DNA of 64,000 bases from Brevibacillus centrosporus (GCF_003710815.1 NZ_RHHP01000025.1:1-64000), one strand, 5' to 3'; counted from the first letter of the stretch, positions 37,198-46,935 are shown. Translations and numbers: made by a program. Notes: a model not told the origin generated them from the letters alone.

Positions 37198-38052
37198 TTA
37201 TACTGGCGCAGCTTCATACACGGTCTCAAAGAAACGAACGGCCCCGGGATTTAACAACTGATAGTAGTTTTGGAACAGCTTGTCCGCTTCTTTGCCTAAC
37301 CATAGCTCTGGCAGTAATTCCTGTGGCAAATCAGGGTCGATAAACAAAAATTTGCGATACTGATGGACCAGCTTCGTTTTGTTCACAAAGCACAGGCTAT
37401 CAGGAACTTCCTTCTTTTGGCGAATTCTCTCTTCCAGCTCATCGTATTCGGCTTGGTAGCTGTCGATGAACTCTTTGTACTTCGCATTGATCTCATCGAT
37501 ATTCCAGCATTTCTGCACCAGCTGTTTGGGATCGCTCCAGCCAACATGCTCAGCAGCAAACAGTTCCACGTACTCGGTAATCTCTTGGGTCTCCGTCAGC
37601 TCCTGAATCGCTTCGCGCAGATTGTTCGGGCTGATCCATGTGCTCGTCGTCAGCATGCCAAAGCCCATATAGCCAAGCTCCTTGCGCAGTTGATCGCGCA
37701 GTGCCCTGCGCTCTTCGGGAATGTTGTAGCTGACCATGCACCACTTGCCGTCCCAAGCGCTCGATTCTACTTTGTAGATCCTCGCTGCCGCCTCCTCCAG
37801 CCGTTTCTTGCCGCGTTCGGATACGGAATAAAAGCTGCGATTTCCTACCTTCCGTGACTCCAACCAGCCCTGGCGAAGCATCCGAGATATCGCGGCGCGA
37901 ACAGCTGGCTCTGATAAACCGAACTCTCCCATGAGTTTGGTCAAACTGCCGATCCAGATTTCACTGCCGTAATGGCGGACGTATTCCCCATAAATCGTAA
38001 ACAGCATGGATTGTGGCTTCACTTTTCTTCTACCCCCAGATCGATTCATCAC
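37198..38052 (-). CDS. paaX: PaaX-family transcriptional repressor of phenylacetate catabolism
   Basis: A 284-residue GntR-like regulator of the PaaX family, which in characterised bacteria represses paa genes and is released by phenylacetyl-CoA. N-terminal winged helix (about 12-85: MLFTIYGEYVRHYGSEIWIG, then SEPAVRAAISRMLRQGWLES), a central PaaX domain with WDGKWCMVSYNIPEERR and LTTSTWISPNN, and a C-terminal helical domain ending in FFETVYEA. Start is ambiguous between GTG 38052 and ATG 38049, with no strong ribosome site. A TTGACT-N17-TATAAT promoter 100 bases upstream carries repeated TTATATAACG, suggesting autorepression. Confidence 0.94.
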   Translation of the reverse strand: MMNRSGGRRKVKPQSMLFTIYGEYVRHYGSEIWIGSLTKLMGEFGLSEPAVRAAISRMLRQGWLESRKVGNRSFYSVSERGKKRLEEAAARIYKVESSAWDGKWCMVSYNIPEERRALRDQLRKELGYMGFGMLTTSTWISPNNLREAIQELTETQEITEYVELFAAEHVGWSDPKQLVQKCWNIDEINAKYKEFIDSYQAEYDELEERIRQKKEVPDSLCFVNKTKLVHQYRKFLFIDPDLPQELLPELWLGKEADKLFQNYYQLLNPGAVRFFETVYEAAPV

Positions 38053-38105
38053 TCACTGATGAGAAATTGTATCACATTCTTTGCATATGCGTGAATCGAT
38101 CCAGG

Positions 38106-38173
38106 TTATATAACGAAATAATTATATAACGCTTTTCTCACGTCATTATATTAAAACGTTTGCGAAGAGTCAA
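38106..38173 (-). promoter_or_regulatory. paaX promoter with repeated putative PaaX boxes
   Basis: On the minus strand TTGACT (38173-38168), exactly 17 bases, TATAAT (38150-38145). Two direct copies of TTATATAACG (plus-strand 38106-38115 and 38122-38131, 16 apart) lie just downstream of the -10, where a bound repressor would block transcription. Confidence 0.6.
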
Positions 38174-38596
38174 TCAATTCTGGTTATTTTTTTCGTCGAT
38201 TTCCGCTTGAAGTTTCTGGAATCGACGATGCATGTCTTCCTTGTTGAAAATCGCTTGTGTAAACAGTCCTACTCCGACGCAGTTGCAGGAGGTGTCTGCC
38301 GTTACCTCGCAGACAACCCGCTTCTCCGTCACCTCCACGCAAACGGCGCGAAAGGTAACCTTTTGCCCTGCCACAGCTGGTCCGACATGCTTGACCTCGA
38401 TGCCAAAGCCGGAGCCTTCCTCATGCTCTTCCAAATGGGGAAGCAGGACGTAGCGCCCCGCTTTCTCCATGTAGTAAATCATGCTGACCGTCGACAACAC
38501 GGGATGAATGACTTCGCCGTCAAAGACAGGGAACATTTCTTCTGTGACCGTCACAGTGAATTCCGCTGTCGTCCCTGGCTGCAGTTCCTTTTTCAA
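38174..38596 (-). CDS. Hotdog-fold thioesterase, fluoroacetyl-CoA-thioesterase-like
   Basis: A 140-residue hotdog protein resembling FlK: FDGEVIHPVLSTVSMIYYME holds the Ser/Thr and acidic region, SGFGIEVKHVGPAVAGQKV the catalytic His, followed by VTFRAVCVEVTEKRVVCEVT. It starts with TTG (ribosome site CAGGAGG). Last gene of the paaK operon, so it may hydrolyse dead-end or inhibitory CoA thioesters rather than fluoroacetyl-CoA. Annotation to family level only. Confidence 0.82.
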   Translation of the reverse strand: MKKELQPGTTAEFTVTVTEEMFPVFDGEVIHPVLSTVSMIYYMEKAGRYVLLPHLEEHEEGSGFGIEVKHVGPAVAGQKVTFRAVCVEVTEKRVVCEVTADTSCNCVGVGLFTQAIFNKEDMHRRFQKLQAEIDEKNNQN

Positions 38597-38623
38597 AGCA
38601 GCAACCTCCTGTCCGGTCGATCC

Positions 38624-39823
38624 TTACACGCGCTCGATAATCGTCGCGATCCCTTGGCCCACACCAATGCACATCGCAGCTAAGCCGTAGCGAGCATCGC
38701 GGCGCTCCATCTCATACAGCAGGGTGGTCAGAATACGCGCACCGCTTGCGCCGAGTGGGTGCCCCAGTGCAATCGCGCCGCCGTTTACGTTTACCAGCTC
38801 AGGATTCACGCCAAGCTCACGTACACTAGCGACTGCCTGAGCGGCAAAGGCTTCGTTAAATTCAAACAGATCGATCTGATCAATCGTCAGCCCAGCCTGC
38901 TTCAGCGCCTTGCGAGTAGCTGGCACGGGTCCGATTCCCATCACGGACGGATCAACCCCTGCAACGGCAGAAGCTACGATACGTGCACGCGGCTTCAAGC
39001 CAGCTTCCAGGGCAGCTTCCTGATCCATGATCAGCATCGCGCAGGCCCCGTCATTAAGTCCGCTGGAGTTACCAGCCGTTACGGTACCATCTGCCTGAAA
39101 AGCCGGTTTCAGCTTTTGCAGCTGCTCGATGGTCGTCTCTGGACGCGCATGCTCATCGCGCTCAAACACAGTGACATCGCCTTTGCGTCCACGGATTTCC
39201 ACGGGAACGATCTCCGCTTCCCATTTGCCTTGCTCCAGTGCTTTCGCATAGTTTTGCTGGCTGCGCAGCGCAAACGCATCCTGATCTTCACGGCTGATTC
39301 CGTATTGCTCAGCCACCTTCTCAGCCGTTTCACCCAAGCTGATCGGCGGATACATTTCTTTCATCTTATCGTTTACCAGACGCCAGCCCAGTGTCGTATC
39401 GACCAATTGCTGATTGCCGCGTTGAAAAGCAGTGCTCGGCTTCATCATTACCAGCGGGGAGCGAGTCATGCTCTCTGTGCCTCCCGCGATGTAGACCTTG
39501 CCTGCCCCTGCTTTGATCGCAAATGCACTCTGGTTGACCGCTTCCAGTCCGGAACCGCACAGTCGGTTTACTGTGACACCCGGCACTTCCACTGGCACGC
39601 CAGCCAGCAGCAGAGACATACGCGCTACGTTGCGGTTGTCCTCTCCCGCCTGATTGGCGCAGCCGAAAATGACGTCGTCAATCGATGCAGGATCAATAGC
39701 GTTACGCTCCAATAGCTTGCTGATTACATGTGCTCCGAGATCGTCCGGGCGCACGTCTTTGAGGGCTCCCCCAATGCGGCCAATCGGTGTCCGTACAGCA
39801 TCGATAATTACAGGTGTATTCAT
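38624..39823 (-). CDS. paaJ: 3-oxoadipyl-CoA/3-oxo-5,6-dehydrosuberyl-CoA thiolase
   Basis: A 399-residue degradative thiolase. Acylated Cys in [12 protein letters not shown] (about 87-98), [10 protein letters not shown] (about 353-362) with the catalytic His, and second Cys in [12 protein letters not shown]. The [16 protein letters not shown] segment is typical of PcaF/PaaJ, which act on beta-ketoadipyl-CoA; this is why PaaJ is preferred to general acetyl-CoA acetyltransferase. Good ribosome site GGAGGAACC. Second thiolase of the operon. Confidence 0.88.
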   Translation of the reverse strand: MNTPVIIDAVRTPIGRIGGALKDVRPDDLGAHVISKLLERNAIDPASIDDVIFGCANQAGEDNRNVARMSLLLAGVPVEVPGVTVNRLCGSGLEAVNQSAFAIKAGAGKVYIAGGTESMTRSPLVMMKPSTAFQRGNQQLVDTTLGWRLVNDKMKEMYPPISLGETAEKVAEQYGISREDQDAFALRSQQNYAKALEQGKWEAEIVPVEIRGRKGDVTVFERDEHARPETTIEQLQKLKPAFQADGTVTAGNSSGLNDGACAMLIMDQEAALEAGLKPRARIVASAVAGVDPSVMGIGPVPATRKALKQAGLTIDQIDLFEFNEAFAAQAVASVRELGVNPELVNVNGGAIALGHPLGASGARILTTLLYEMERRDARYGLAAMCIGVGQGIATIIERV

Positions 39824-39866
39824 CTATGGTTCCTCCATCCTGTCCTAGGTTTTCTCCTATACAGCT

Positions 39867-41063
39867 CTATAGCGCTTCTACCAAAGTCGCCAGTCCTTGC
39901 CCTCCGCCAATGCACAGGGAAACAACCCCGTAACGTCCTTTGCGACGGCGCAGCTCATACAGGATGGTTCCCGCCAGACGAGCGCCGCTGCAGCCTAGTG
40001 GATGTCCCAATGCAATGGCTCCCCCGTTTACGTTGGTTCGGTCAGCAGGAAGACCCAGCTCGCGCATGCAAGCCAGCGATTGGGAAGCAAAGGCTTCATT
40101 CAGCTCAAACAGATCGATTTGATCAACCGTCATATTTACTTCCGACAGCAGCTTGCGGATGGCTGCGACAGGTCCGATGCCCATGATACGCGGATCTACA
40201 CCGGCACTCACAAAGTGAACGATTCGGCCCAATGGTACCAAACCGGACTCTTTCAGCTTTTCCTGGTTCATGAGCAGCAAAGCAGCCGCACCATCGTTGA
40301 TTCCGGAAGAATTTCCTGCGGTGACGCTGCCATTTTTACGGAATGCCGGTTTCAGCTTGGCGAGTGACTCCACACTGGAATCACGGCGCGGGAACTCGTC
40401 CGTGTCAAAAATCGTCTCTTCCCCTTTTTTGCCACGCAGGGTCACAGGGACAATTTCCTCGCGAAACAGCCCGGCATCGATCGCCGCTATTGCACGACGC
40501 TGGCTCTCAGCGGCAAAAAGATCCTGATCCTCGCGGCTGATCCCGAATTGCTCCGCCACGTTTTCCGCGGTATCCCCCATCGTCAGTTCGCCGTAGAGAG
40601 AAATGGGTGCTGAACGCGGACCGCCAAAGGACTCGATCAGGGTCTGGCCACCGCGTTGATATGGCTGTTCAAATTTCTCCATGATGTACGGGGAGCGCGT
40701 CAGGTTCTCCACGCCGCCAGCCAGCATGACGCTGCTGTGTCCAGCCTGGATGGACTGCGCTGCGAGATTGACTGCTTCTAGTCCAGAGGCACATACCCGG
40801 TTTACGGTCAGTCCTGGTACGCTCTCCGGCAATCCTGCCTTCAGCAAGCCGACACGGGCAATGTTTATGAAGGGACCTGCCGAGATGACATTCCCCATAA
40901 TTACGCCATCGACGGCTTCTCCTGACTGTCCAGCCTGGCTGAGTGCCCCGTTCAAGACATGTGCAGTCAGATCGTCGATCGGGGTATTTTTCAAGCTGCC
41001 ACCCAGCTTGCCAATCGGTGTACGTACTGCTGCCGCTACAAATACGTCATTGTTTGCTGGCAT
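39867..41063 (-). CDS. Thiolase (acetyl-CoA acyltransferase) of the phenylacetate operon
   Basis: A 398-residue thiolase with Cys in [12 protein letters not shown], His in [10 protein letters not shown] and C-terminal [12 protein letters not shown]. Start and the preceding stop share TAATG, so translation is coupled to the 3-hydroxyacyl-CoA dehydrogenase-like gene. The phenylacetate route needs thiolysis twice (C8 and C6 intermediates); one enzyme does both in Escherichia coli, so this second copy may be specialised for one chain length or act in a linked fatty-acid-like pathway. Confidence 0.88.
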   Translation of the reverse strand: MPANNDVFVAAAVRTPIGKLGGSLKNTPIDDLTAHVLNGALSQAGQSGEAVDGVIMGNVISAGPFINIARVGLLKAGLPESVPGLTVNRVCASGLEAVNLAAQSIQAGHSSVMLAGGVENLTRSPYIMEKFEQPYQRGGQTLIESFGGPRSAPISLYGELTMGDTAENVAEQFGISREDQDLFAAESQRRAIAAIDAGLFREEIVPVTLRGKKGEETIFDTDEFPRRDSSVESLAKLKPAFRKNGSVTAGNSSGINDGAAALLLMNQEKLKESGLVPLGRIVHFVSAGVDPRIMGIGPVAAIRKLLSEVNMTVDQIDLFELNEAFASQSLACMRELGLPADRTNVNGGAIALGHPLGCSGARLAGTILYELRRRKGRYGVVSLCIGGGQGLATLVEAL

Positions 41064-41818
41064 TACCCTTCACCTCCACCGGCTTCTCGATAGCTGTAAA
41101 ACCCGATACCGCTGCGCACACCATAGCGTTTTGCCAATACCAGCTTGCGCAGCAAAGGAGCTGTGCGATAGCGCTCCTCCGACAAATCGCGATGCAAACC
41201 ACGGGAGATAGCGTAAATCTCATCCAGCCCGATGCGATCTGCCCATTCCAGCGGCCCGTACGGATAGTTCGTTCCCTTTTTCATCGCAGTGTCGATGTCT
41301 TCTGGAGTCGCAGCCTTCTCCATTACTGTGAAAGCTGCTTCATTTATAATCAGTGTCAAAATGCGTGGGAAAACCAGGCCGACCTCATCTTCTACGATCT
41401 CAACCTCTTTGCCGAGCGAGTGAAAGAACGATTGGACAACCTCAAGTACATCTGACTCTGTTTGCAGCGCAGGAGCCACTTCAAACAAAGCGCGCTCTGC
41501 CAAAGGCACCAAGGTCCCAAAGCCGCAGATGCGCTCAGGAGACTCTGTCCAGGACGCTGCTTCTGTGGCCGTAATCGCCAGCGAAGTCGTAAGGATCGGT
41601 ACGGACGGCGAAAGCATGCGGTCGAGCTCGGACAGCTGCTCCTGTTTCGCTGTCAGGTCCAAATTGTTTACTTCTACTGCCAGAAAAATGGATTCTGGCT
41701 CTGCAGCCCCTTCTGCAAGGGTCACAACGCGATAGCCGCTGTCTGTCATTATTTGATGCAGCTCTGCGTAAAGAGGGCTGTCCCCCGTGAGCAAAACTGT
41801 CTTATTTGCTGTAGTCAT
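41063..41818 (-). CDS. 3-hydroxyacyl-CoA dehydrogenase-like protein with degenerate NAD domain
   Basis: A 251-residue protein whose C-terminal half (about 115-245) matches the 3HCDH helical domain: VEDEVGLVFPRILTLIINEA, ATPEDIDTAMKKGTNYPYGP, LEWADRIGLDEIYAI. The N-terminal half keeps Rossmann-like spacing (KTVLLTGDSPLYAELHQIM) but lacks the GxGxxG nucleotide loop present in the upstream PaaH. It probably does not bind NAD in the normal way. ATG 41818, after GGGGGAT, is chosen; it overlaps paaH by 17 bases. Conserved position suggests function, perhaps as a non-catalytic partner of PaaH. Confidence 0.82.
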   Translation of the reverse strand: MTTANKTVLLTGDSPLYAELHQIMTDSGYRVVTLAEGAAEPESIFLAVEVNNLDLTAKQEQLSELDRMLSPSVPILTTSLAITATEAASWTESPERICGFGTLVPLAERALFEVAPALQTESDVLEVVQSFFHSLGKEVEIVEDEVGLVFPRILTLIINEAAFTVMEKAATPEDIDTAMKKGTNYPYGPLEWADRIGLDEIYAISRGLHRDLSEERYRTAPLLRKLVLAKRYGVRSGIGFYSYREAGGGEG

Positions 41819-42659
41819 AGAAGCCATCCCCCGTTTTTCTGCCCAAGCTGCCTGATTGAACCATGCGTTGCTGAATGCGGCTGGGCTTGAATCGTCCTTC
41901 GTGGAAGAAATCCGTATAGACGGACTGGGTCGTCGCAAAATTGATATCGATTCCGATCATGTCCTGCAGCTCGAACGGTCCCATTTTGAAACCGCCTGCC
42001 TGCTTCATGATCCGGTCAATTTGCTCCACATTGGCTACGTTATCCCCGAGAATGCGCAGGGCTTCATTATAATAAGGTCGCGCGACGCGATTCACGATAA
42101 ATCCAGGGGTGTCCGTCACGAGTACAGGAACTTTTCCCAAATCCACGGCAAATTGATAAGCCGCCTGGACATTTTCCTCGCTGGACTTTTTCCCGCGGAT
42201 CACCTCGATCAGAGGCATCACCGGCGCCGGATTGAAAAAGTGGAATCCGAGAATTCGTTCGGGATGAGTCAGTCCTCCTGCAATTTCCGTGATGGAAATG
42301 GAAGAGGTATTGGTCAAAAGCAGGGCATCGCTTCTGCATATCCGGGTAAGATCACCAAAAATGCTCTTTTTCAGATCGAGTCTCTCTGGTACGGCCTCGA
42401 TCACGATATCAGTTGGCGCCAGTTTTTCTATGTCGGATACGAATTGAACACGCTCCAACGTCTCTTGTTTTTGCTGCTCGCTGATCTTTCCTTTTTCCAC
42501 ATCCTTGGACAAAATCGAAATGAGATAGCTCTTCGCTTTTTCCAAGACAGTCTGGTTCGCGTCCAGTAGCAACACTCCATGTTCCCGGCGGGCGCAAACG
42601 AGAGCAATCCCTGCCCCCATCGTCCCTGCCCCGATAACGCCTACTGTCTTTCTCTCCAC
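41802..42659 (-). CDS. paaH: 3-hydroxyadipyl-CoA dehydrogenase (3-hydroxyacyl-CoA dehydrogenase family)
   Basis: A 285-residue NAD-dependent dehydrogenase. Rossmann motif GAGTMGAGIAL near residue 9, NTSSISITEIA with the substrate Ser, HFFNPAPVMPLIEVIRG with catalytic His, and the Glu of the GFIVNRVARPYYNEALRI segment. Oxidises 3-hydroxyadipyl-CoA in phenylacetate beta-oxidation. GTG 42659 lies nine bases from TAGGAGG and is preferred to the TTG at 42668, which abuts it. Eleven or so bases downstream of paaG. Confidence 0.92.
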   Translation of the reverse strand: MERKTVGVIGAGTMGAGIALVCARREHGVLLLDANQTVLEKAKSYLISILSKDVEKGKISEQQKQETLERVQFVSDIEKLAPTDIVIEAVPERLDLKKSIFGDLTRICRSDALLLTNTSSISITEIAGGLTHPERILGFHFFNPAPVMPLIEVIRGKKSSEENVQAAYQFAVDLGKVPVLVTDTPGFIVNRVARPYYNEALRILGDNVANVEQIDRIMKQAGGFKMGPFELQDMIGIDINFATTQSVYTDFFHEGRFKPSRIQQRMVQSGSLGRKTGDGFYDYSK

Positions 42660-42679
42660 TCTACTCAACCTCCTAGCAC

Positions 42680-43459
42680 CTATCTGCCTGTAAAGCGCGG
42701 TGCGCGTTTTTCCATGAAGGCCGTTACCCCTTCTTTGTGATCCTCTGTGCTGCCTGCAATCCCTTGGGCATACGCTTCGTAATTGAGTGTCTCCTCCAAG
42801 CTCATATCCAGACCTTTGTTCATCGTCCGTTTGATCAGGCCGATCGCTCGGGTGGGCAGAGTTGCAAGCTTGCGAGCATACGCCAGCGCTTCCTCTTGGA
42901 ACGTATCTGCAGGATATACCTGATTGACCATTCCGATCCGCAGCGCTTCTGCTGCTGAAACCTTTTCTCCTGTCATCGCCAGCTCCAGTGCTTTGCCGAG
43001 TCCAACGATACGCGGCAGGAAGTAGCAGCCTCCTGAATCCGGTACCAGTCCGATATTGACAAAGGCATTTACGAACGAAGCCTTCTCGGAAGCCAGGCGG
43101 ATGTCACACGCCAGCGCTACACTCATACCCGCGCCTGCTGCCACGCCGTTGACAGCTGCGACAATCGGCTTCTCTGTTTTTTGAAATTGGAGAATCATCG
43201 GGTTGTAGCGATCGCGTAAAAATCCTCCGAAGTCGACTTCGCCGCCACCGGCTACATCGCCCAGATCCTGCCCTGCATTGAAAGCACGGCCTGCGCCTGT
43301 CAGAAGGATGCAGCGCACGCTTTCATCCTTCTGCGCTTGCTTGAGCGCATCCGTGATTTCCTTGTTCATCCGCTCGGTAAAAGCATTGAATTTATCCGGT
43401 CGATTCAGAGTAACGACTGCAACGCCATCCGATACCTCGCATAGAATCGTCTCGTACAT
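42680..43459 (-). CDS. paaG: Ring-1,2-epoxyphenylacetyl-CoA isomerase (oxepin-CoA forming)
   Basis: A 259-residue crotonase. It has AGQDLGD for the oxyanion hole area, GVAAGAGMSVALACDIRLAS and, importantly, GLVPDSGG: Asp in place of the second hydratase Glu, the pattern of isomerases such as PaaG. It also keeps NPMILQFQKTEKPIVAAVNG. Would convert the epoxide to oxepin-CoA and shift double bonds later in the pathway. Ten bases from paaF; coupled operon. Confidence 0.9.
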   Translation of the reverse strand: MYETILCEVSDGVAVVTLNRPDKFNAFTERMNKEITDALKQAQKDESVRCILLTGAGRAFNAGQDLGDVAGGGEVDFGGFLRDRYNPMILQFQKTEKPIVAAVNGVAAGAGMSVALACDIRLASEKASFVNAFVNIGLVPDSGGCYFLPRIVGLGKALELAMTGEKVSAAEALRIGMVNQVYPADTFQEEALAYARKLATLPTRAIGLIKRTMNKGLDMSLEETLNYEAYAQGIAGSTEDHKEGVTAFMEKRAPRFTGR

Positions 43460-43468
43460 GGCCGCCTC

Positions 43469-44251
43469 CTAGTTTCCCGTAAAACGGGGTTTGCGCTTTT
43501 CCAAAAACGCCTGCATGCCTTCTTGCCGATCCTCACTTGCGAGGAGCAGGTAAAAACCGTTTCTTTCGTAATCCATGCCTTCCTGAAGCGGCAAATCATC
43601 GGCTTTGTGCGCAGCTTTTTTGATGACCTGCACTGCGAGTGGGGGCTGCCCAGCAATCTGCTTGGCCAGCTTGAGCGCTTCCTGGTAGTAGACTTCGACA
43701 GGAACCACGCGATTGACCAGCCCGTATTGCAAGGCCTCCTTCGCCGTAATCGGATCTCCTGTGAGCAGCATCTCCATGGCTTTTCGCAGTCCAACCGCCC
43801 GAACTAGACGCTGCGTCCCACCAGCACCCGGCATGACACCAAGCTTGATTTCCGGTTGACCGATGACCGCTGTCTCCGAAGCAATCACGATGTCGCAGTT
43901 CATCATGAGCTCGCAGCCACCACCGAGCGCAAAGCCACTCACTGCACCGATAATCGGCTTGGAGATGAGCGAAATGCGGTCCCAGACGGCAAATTGGTCC
44001 CGTTTCATGATTTCAATGGCGGATGCCTCTGCCATTTCATTGATGTCTGCACCCGCTGCGAAGGCTTTTTCGTTACCCGTGAGCAAAATCGTCCGAATCT
44101 CAGAATCCTTGTCTAGGTTCGTAAGTTCTGTGACCAGCTCGTCGATCAGCTTCAAGTTCAACGCATTGAGAATTTTCGGTCGATTGAGCGTAACAATGCC
44201 AACCCCATCCTCACGAGCAACGGTGATGTATTCATAAGACACTTGGCTCAT
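43469..44251 (-). CDS. paaF: 2,3-dehydroadipyl-CoA hydratase (enoyl-CoA hydratase)
   Basis: A 260-residue crotonase with both hydratase glutamates: GGGCELMMNCDI (about 109-120) and PEIKLGVMPGAGGTQRLVR (about 132-150), plus AGADINEMAE for the oxyanion hole. Pattern closely follows PaaF of Escherichia coli, which hydrates 2,3-dehydroadipyl-CoA before PaaH. Immediately after paaK; ribosome site GGGAGG directly abuts the ATG. Confidence 0.9.
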   Translation of the reverse strand: MSQVSYEYITVAREDGVGIVTLNRPKILNALNLKLIDELVTELTNLDKDSEIRTILLTGNEKAFAAGADINEMAEASAIEIMKRDQFAVWDRISLISKPIIGAVSGFALGGGCELMMNCDIVIASETAVIGQPEIKLGVMPGAGGTQRLVRAVGLRKAMEMLLTGDPITAKEALQYGLVNRVVPVEVYYQEALKLAKQIAGQPPLAVQVIKKAAHKADDLPLQEGMDYERNGFYLLLASEDRQEGMQAFLEKRKPRFTGN

Positions 44252-44289
44252 CCTCCCTTTCCTTCGCCAAACCGTTGATCAAAGGAAAC

Positions 44290-45606
44290 TTACGCTTTGT
44301 TCCGGTTGTCTACGATGCGCATCGCTTTGCTTTCGCTTCTCACGAGAGAGTTTGGTGGCAAGAGACGCAGCACGACCGTTACACCCAGCGAACACTTGAT
44401 ATCATGTCCAATTGCTTTCTTCAAGGGAACAAGATCAGGGCTGTCGATACTGCCGATCTCGCTCATGTACTCAGGTGTCAATTCACAGTGAACTTCAAAG
44501 CGATCAAGCGCTCCGTCACGCTCAATGACGACTTGGTAATGGGGAGCCAGCTGTTTGAAAGTCAGCAATACTGCTTCAATCTCAGTCGGGAACACATTGA
44601 CCCCGCGGATGATGAGCATATCATCGACGCGTCCTTTGATGCGGGACATGCGAAGCGTAGTACGACCGCATTTACATGGAGCTGGATTCAGAGAAGCAAT
44701 GTCACCTGTCCGATAGCGAATCACGGGGAACGCTTCTTTTGTCAAAGAGGTAAAGACGAGCTCACCTTCTTGTCCGTATGGCAGCACTTCTCCTGTGTTT
44801 GGATCTACGATTTCCGCCAAGAAATGGTCTTCTGCGATGTGCAAGCCATCTTGTGCTTCGTGGCATTCAATCGATACGCCTGGCCCCATTACTTCGCTCA
44901 ATCCGTAAATGTCTACCGCTTTAATGTCGAGTGCTTCTTCCAGCTGTTCACGCATTTCTTCGGACCATGGCTCCGCACCGAAAATGCCGTATTTGAGACT
45001 TGTCTCGCGTGGGTTAATTCCTTGCTTTTTCATTTCTTCCACGATATTGAGCACGTACGAAGGAGTAGCTGCAAGTCCACGCGGCTGGAAGTCTTCGATC
45101 AAGGTAATTTGACGAGGGGTGTTCCCTCCGGAAATCGGAACCGCAACTGCGCCCATGCGTTCGATGCCATAGTGCAGCCCCAAACCGCCAGTGAACAGTC
45201 CGTAGCCGTATGCATTATGGAAGATATCGCCTGGCTCACCGCCCGCGCTACAGATCGCACGTGCAACGATTTCCGACCAGTTTTCAATGTCATTTTTGGT
45301 GTAGCCTACAACGGTTGGCTTCCCTTTTGTTCCGGAAGAGCCATGGATACGCGAAACTTCTTTCATATCGACAGCAAACAGATTGAAAGGATAATTCTCG
45401 CGCAAATCTTTTTTCTTCATAAACGGAAGCTTCTGGATATCATCAAGGGTCTGGATGTCTTCTGGTTTTACACCAGCTTCGTCAAATGCTTTTTGATGAA
45501 AAGGGACTCGTTCATAGACACGTTTTACGGTTTCTTGCAGACGTTTCAATTGCAATTCTGCCATTTTCTCTCTTGGCAGCGTTTCCATTTCCACGTTAAA
45601 AATCAT
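44290..45606 (-). CDS. paaK: Phenylacetate-CoA ligase
   Basis: AMP-forming ligase that makes phenylacetyl-CoA, the first step and source of the PaaX inducer. The 438-residue enzyme carries the adenylate P-loop SRIHGSSGTKGKPTVVGYT (about 89-107), NAYGYGLFTGGLGLHYG, and the C-terminal domain with RIKGRVDDMLIIRGVNVFPT, characteristic of PaaK. Lies between two enoyl-CoA hydratase genes. Confidence 0.95.
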   Translation of the reverse strand: MIFNVEMETLPREKMAELQLKRLQETVKRVYERVPFHQKAFDEAGVKPEDIQTLDDIQKLPFMKKKDLRENYPFNLFAVDMKEVSRIHGSSGTKGKPTVVGYTKNDIENWSEIVARAICSAGGEPGDIFHNAYGYGLFTGGLGLHYGIERMGAVAVPISGGNTPRQITLIEDFQPRGLAATPSYVLNIVEEMKKQGINPRETSLKYGIFGAEPWSEEMREQLEEALDIKAVDIYGLSEVMGPGVSIECHEAQDGLHIAEDHFLAEIVDPNTGEVLPYGQEGELVFTSLTKEAFPVIRYRTGDIASLNPAPCKCGRTTLRMSRIKGRVDDMLIIRGVNVFPTEIEAVLLTFKQLAPHYQVVIERDGALDRFEVHCELTPEYMSEIGSIDSPDLVPLKKAIGHDIKCSLGVTVVLRLLPPNSLVRSESKAMRIVDNRNKA

Positions 45607-45651
45607 ACCGTTCCCTCATTTCTCAACATTCCTGTTGTTATTTTCTGGTTG

Positions 45652-46437
45652 TTATTCGCCTTTAAACACCGGTTTGCGTTTTTCGCGGAACGCTTCAAGC
45701 GCTTCTACCCGGTCTTTCGTCGGAATAATCACTTCATAACACATCGTTTCTACATCCAGACCCGTCTGCAAATCGACACTGGAGCCGCGATCAATCGCCA
45801 GCTTGGCTTGATAGACAGCAAGTGGTGCATTGGCCAGGATCTCTTGCGCCAAGCTTACACCCAGCTCGTACAGCTGTGTCGTATCGTTTGCGAGACCGCT
45901 TACAAAACCAAGTTCGAGGGCATCGGCAGCCGTAATTCGGCGAGCCGTCAAAATCAGCTCCTTTGCCTTGGAAGGTCCAATCAGCCGAGACAGTCGCTGC
46001 GTTCCTCCTGCTCCCGGGATGATTCCCAAGCTTACTTCGGTCAGACCCATTTTGGCTTCAGCCACTGCATAGCGGAAATCACAGGCCAGCGCCAGCTCAA
46101 AGCCTCCACCAAAAGCAAAGCCGTTGATCAGGGCTATGGTCGGCTGCGGCAGTCTTTCCAGTGCTGTAAACACATCTCTGATTTTGCGAACGTTGCGGCG
46201 AACCTGCTGCTCTGTCAAGGTACGACGCTCTTTCAGGTCTGCACCTGCACAAAAAGCGCGACCCTCGGCTTTTACCAAAACGACGCGTACTTCTTTGGAG
46301 TCCAACCGAATCTCTTCGATGATTTCACCCAAGCGATCCAGCGTATCATAATTGAGTGCGTTCAGCTCATCAGGACGATTGAGTGTGATGACGCCGATAT
46401 GCCCGTCTCGTTCGAATCGCACAGCTTCCTGATTCAT
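45652..46437 (-). CDS. Enoyl-CoA hydratase/isomerase family protein
   Basis: A 261-residue crotonase, the third of the operon. Both glutamates are present (GGGFELALACDF and TEVSLGIIPGAGGTQRL), with AFCAGADLKERR. It resembles YngF/AUH-type hydratases more than PaaF or PaaG. Role in the pathway uncertain: a second hydratase step, or the hydratase part that PaaZ provides elsewhere. The frame opens 29 codons upstream; ATG 46437 follows GAGGAGGACAAT. Confidence 0.88.
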   Translation of the reverse strand: MNQEAVRFERDGHIGVITLNRPDELNALNYDTLDRLGEIIEEIRLDSKEVRVVLVKAEGRAFCAGADLKERRTLTEQQVRRNVRKIRDVFTALERLPQPTIALINGFAFGGGFELALACDFRYAVAEAKMGLTEVSLGIIPGAGGTQRLSRLIGPSKAKELILTARRITAADALELGFVSGLANDTTQLYELGVSLAQEILANAPLAVYQAKLAIDRGSSVDLQTGLDVETMCYEVIIPTKDRVEALEAFREKRKPVFKGE

Positions 46438-46465
46438 ATTGTCCTCCTCGCCCATTTGCAAAAAA

Positions 46466-46852
46466 TTATGCCTGTTTAACTCGTGCGTAGGTACCCGTTG
46501 CCACTGCGACAAGCTTGCCGTCACAGGTCACGCGCGCTTCCATGATGATCAAGGTCTTGCCGCTCTTCAGCACACGGGACTCTGCTTCCAAAAGCTCTCC
46601 GCGTGCAGGGTACAAATACTGAATCTTGCTTTCTACTGTTACGCATTGCTGAACGCCATCGACGTGAGGTGCGGCACCATGCCCCATCGCAACGTCCGCC
46701 AGTGTGGAAGTAACACCGCCATGAACGACTCCATCAATACTATTGAACAGCTCTGGGCGTATTTTCAGAGCAACCTTGCAGCCCTCTTCATCTCGATGAA
46801 TAACCTCGATCCCCAGATAGTCATTAAACCGATTGCGGATATGCTCTGACAT
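46466..46852 (-). CDS. paaI: PaaI-type hydroxyphenylacetyl-CoA thioesterase
   Basis: A 128-residue hotdog thioesterase. VVHGGVTSTLADVAMGHGAA carries the His-Gly-Gly and Asp of PaaI/YbgC-type 4HBT enzymes. PaaI removes dead-end hydroxyphenylacetyl-CoA and frees CoA. Start at 46852 supported by AAAGGAGACGCAGCA; the open frame reaches 19 codons further. Confidence 0.87.
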   Translation of the reverse strand: MSEHIRNRFNDYLGIEVIHRDEEGCKVALKIRPELFNSIDGVVHGGVTSTLADVAMGHGAAPHVDGVQQCVTVESKIQYLYPARGELLEAESRVLKSGKTLIIMEARVTCDGKLVAVATGTYARVKQA

Positions 46853-46935
46853 TGCTGCGTCTCCTTTTTTCCTCGTATCGCGTAAAACAGGGAAAGGAGC
46901 CTTTCGCATCAGCTTCGGGCATCCTTTTGCTGGGG

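Noticed and set aside
44275..46479. 734-codon open frame on the plus strand
   Set aside because: Lies antisense to paaK and an enoyl-CoA hydratase gene, both with clear family motifs; composition is that of a reverse-strand shadow (Phe/His/Cys-rich) and it has no ribosome site.
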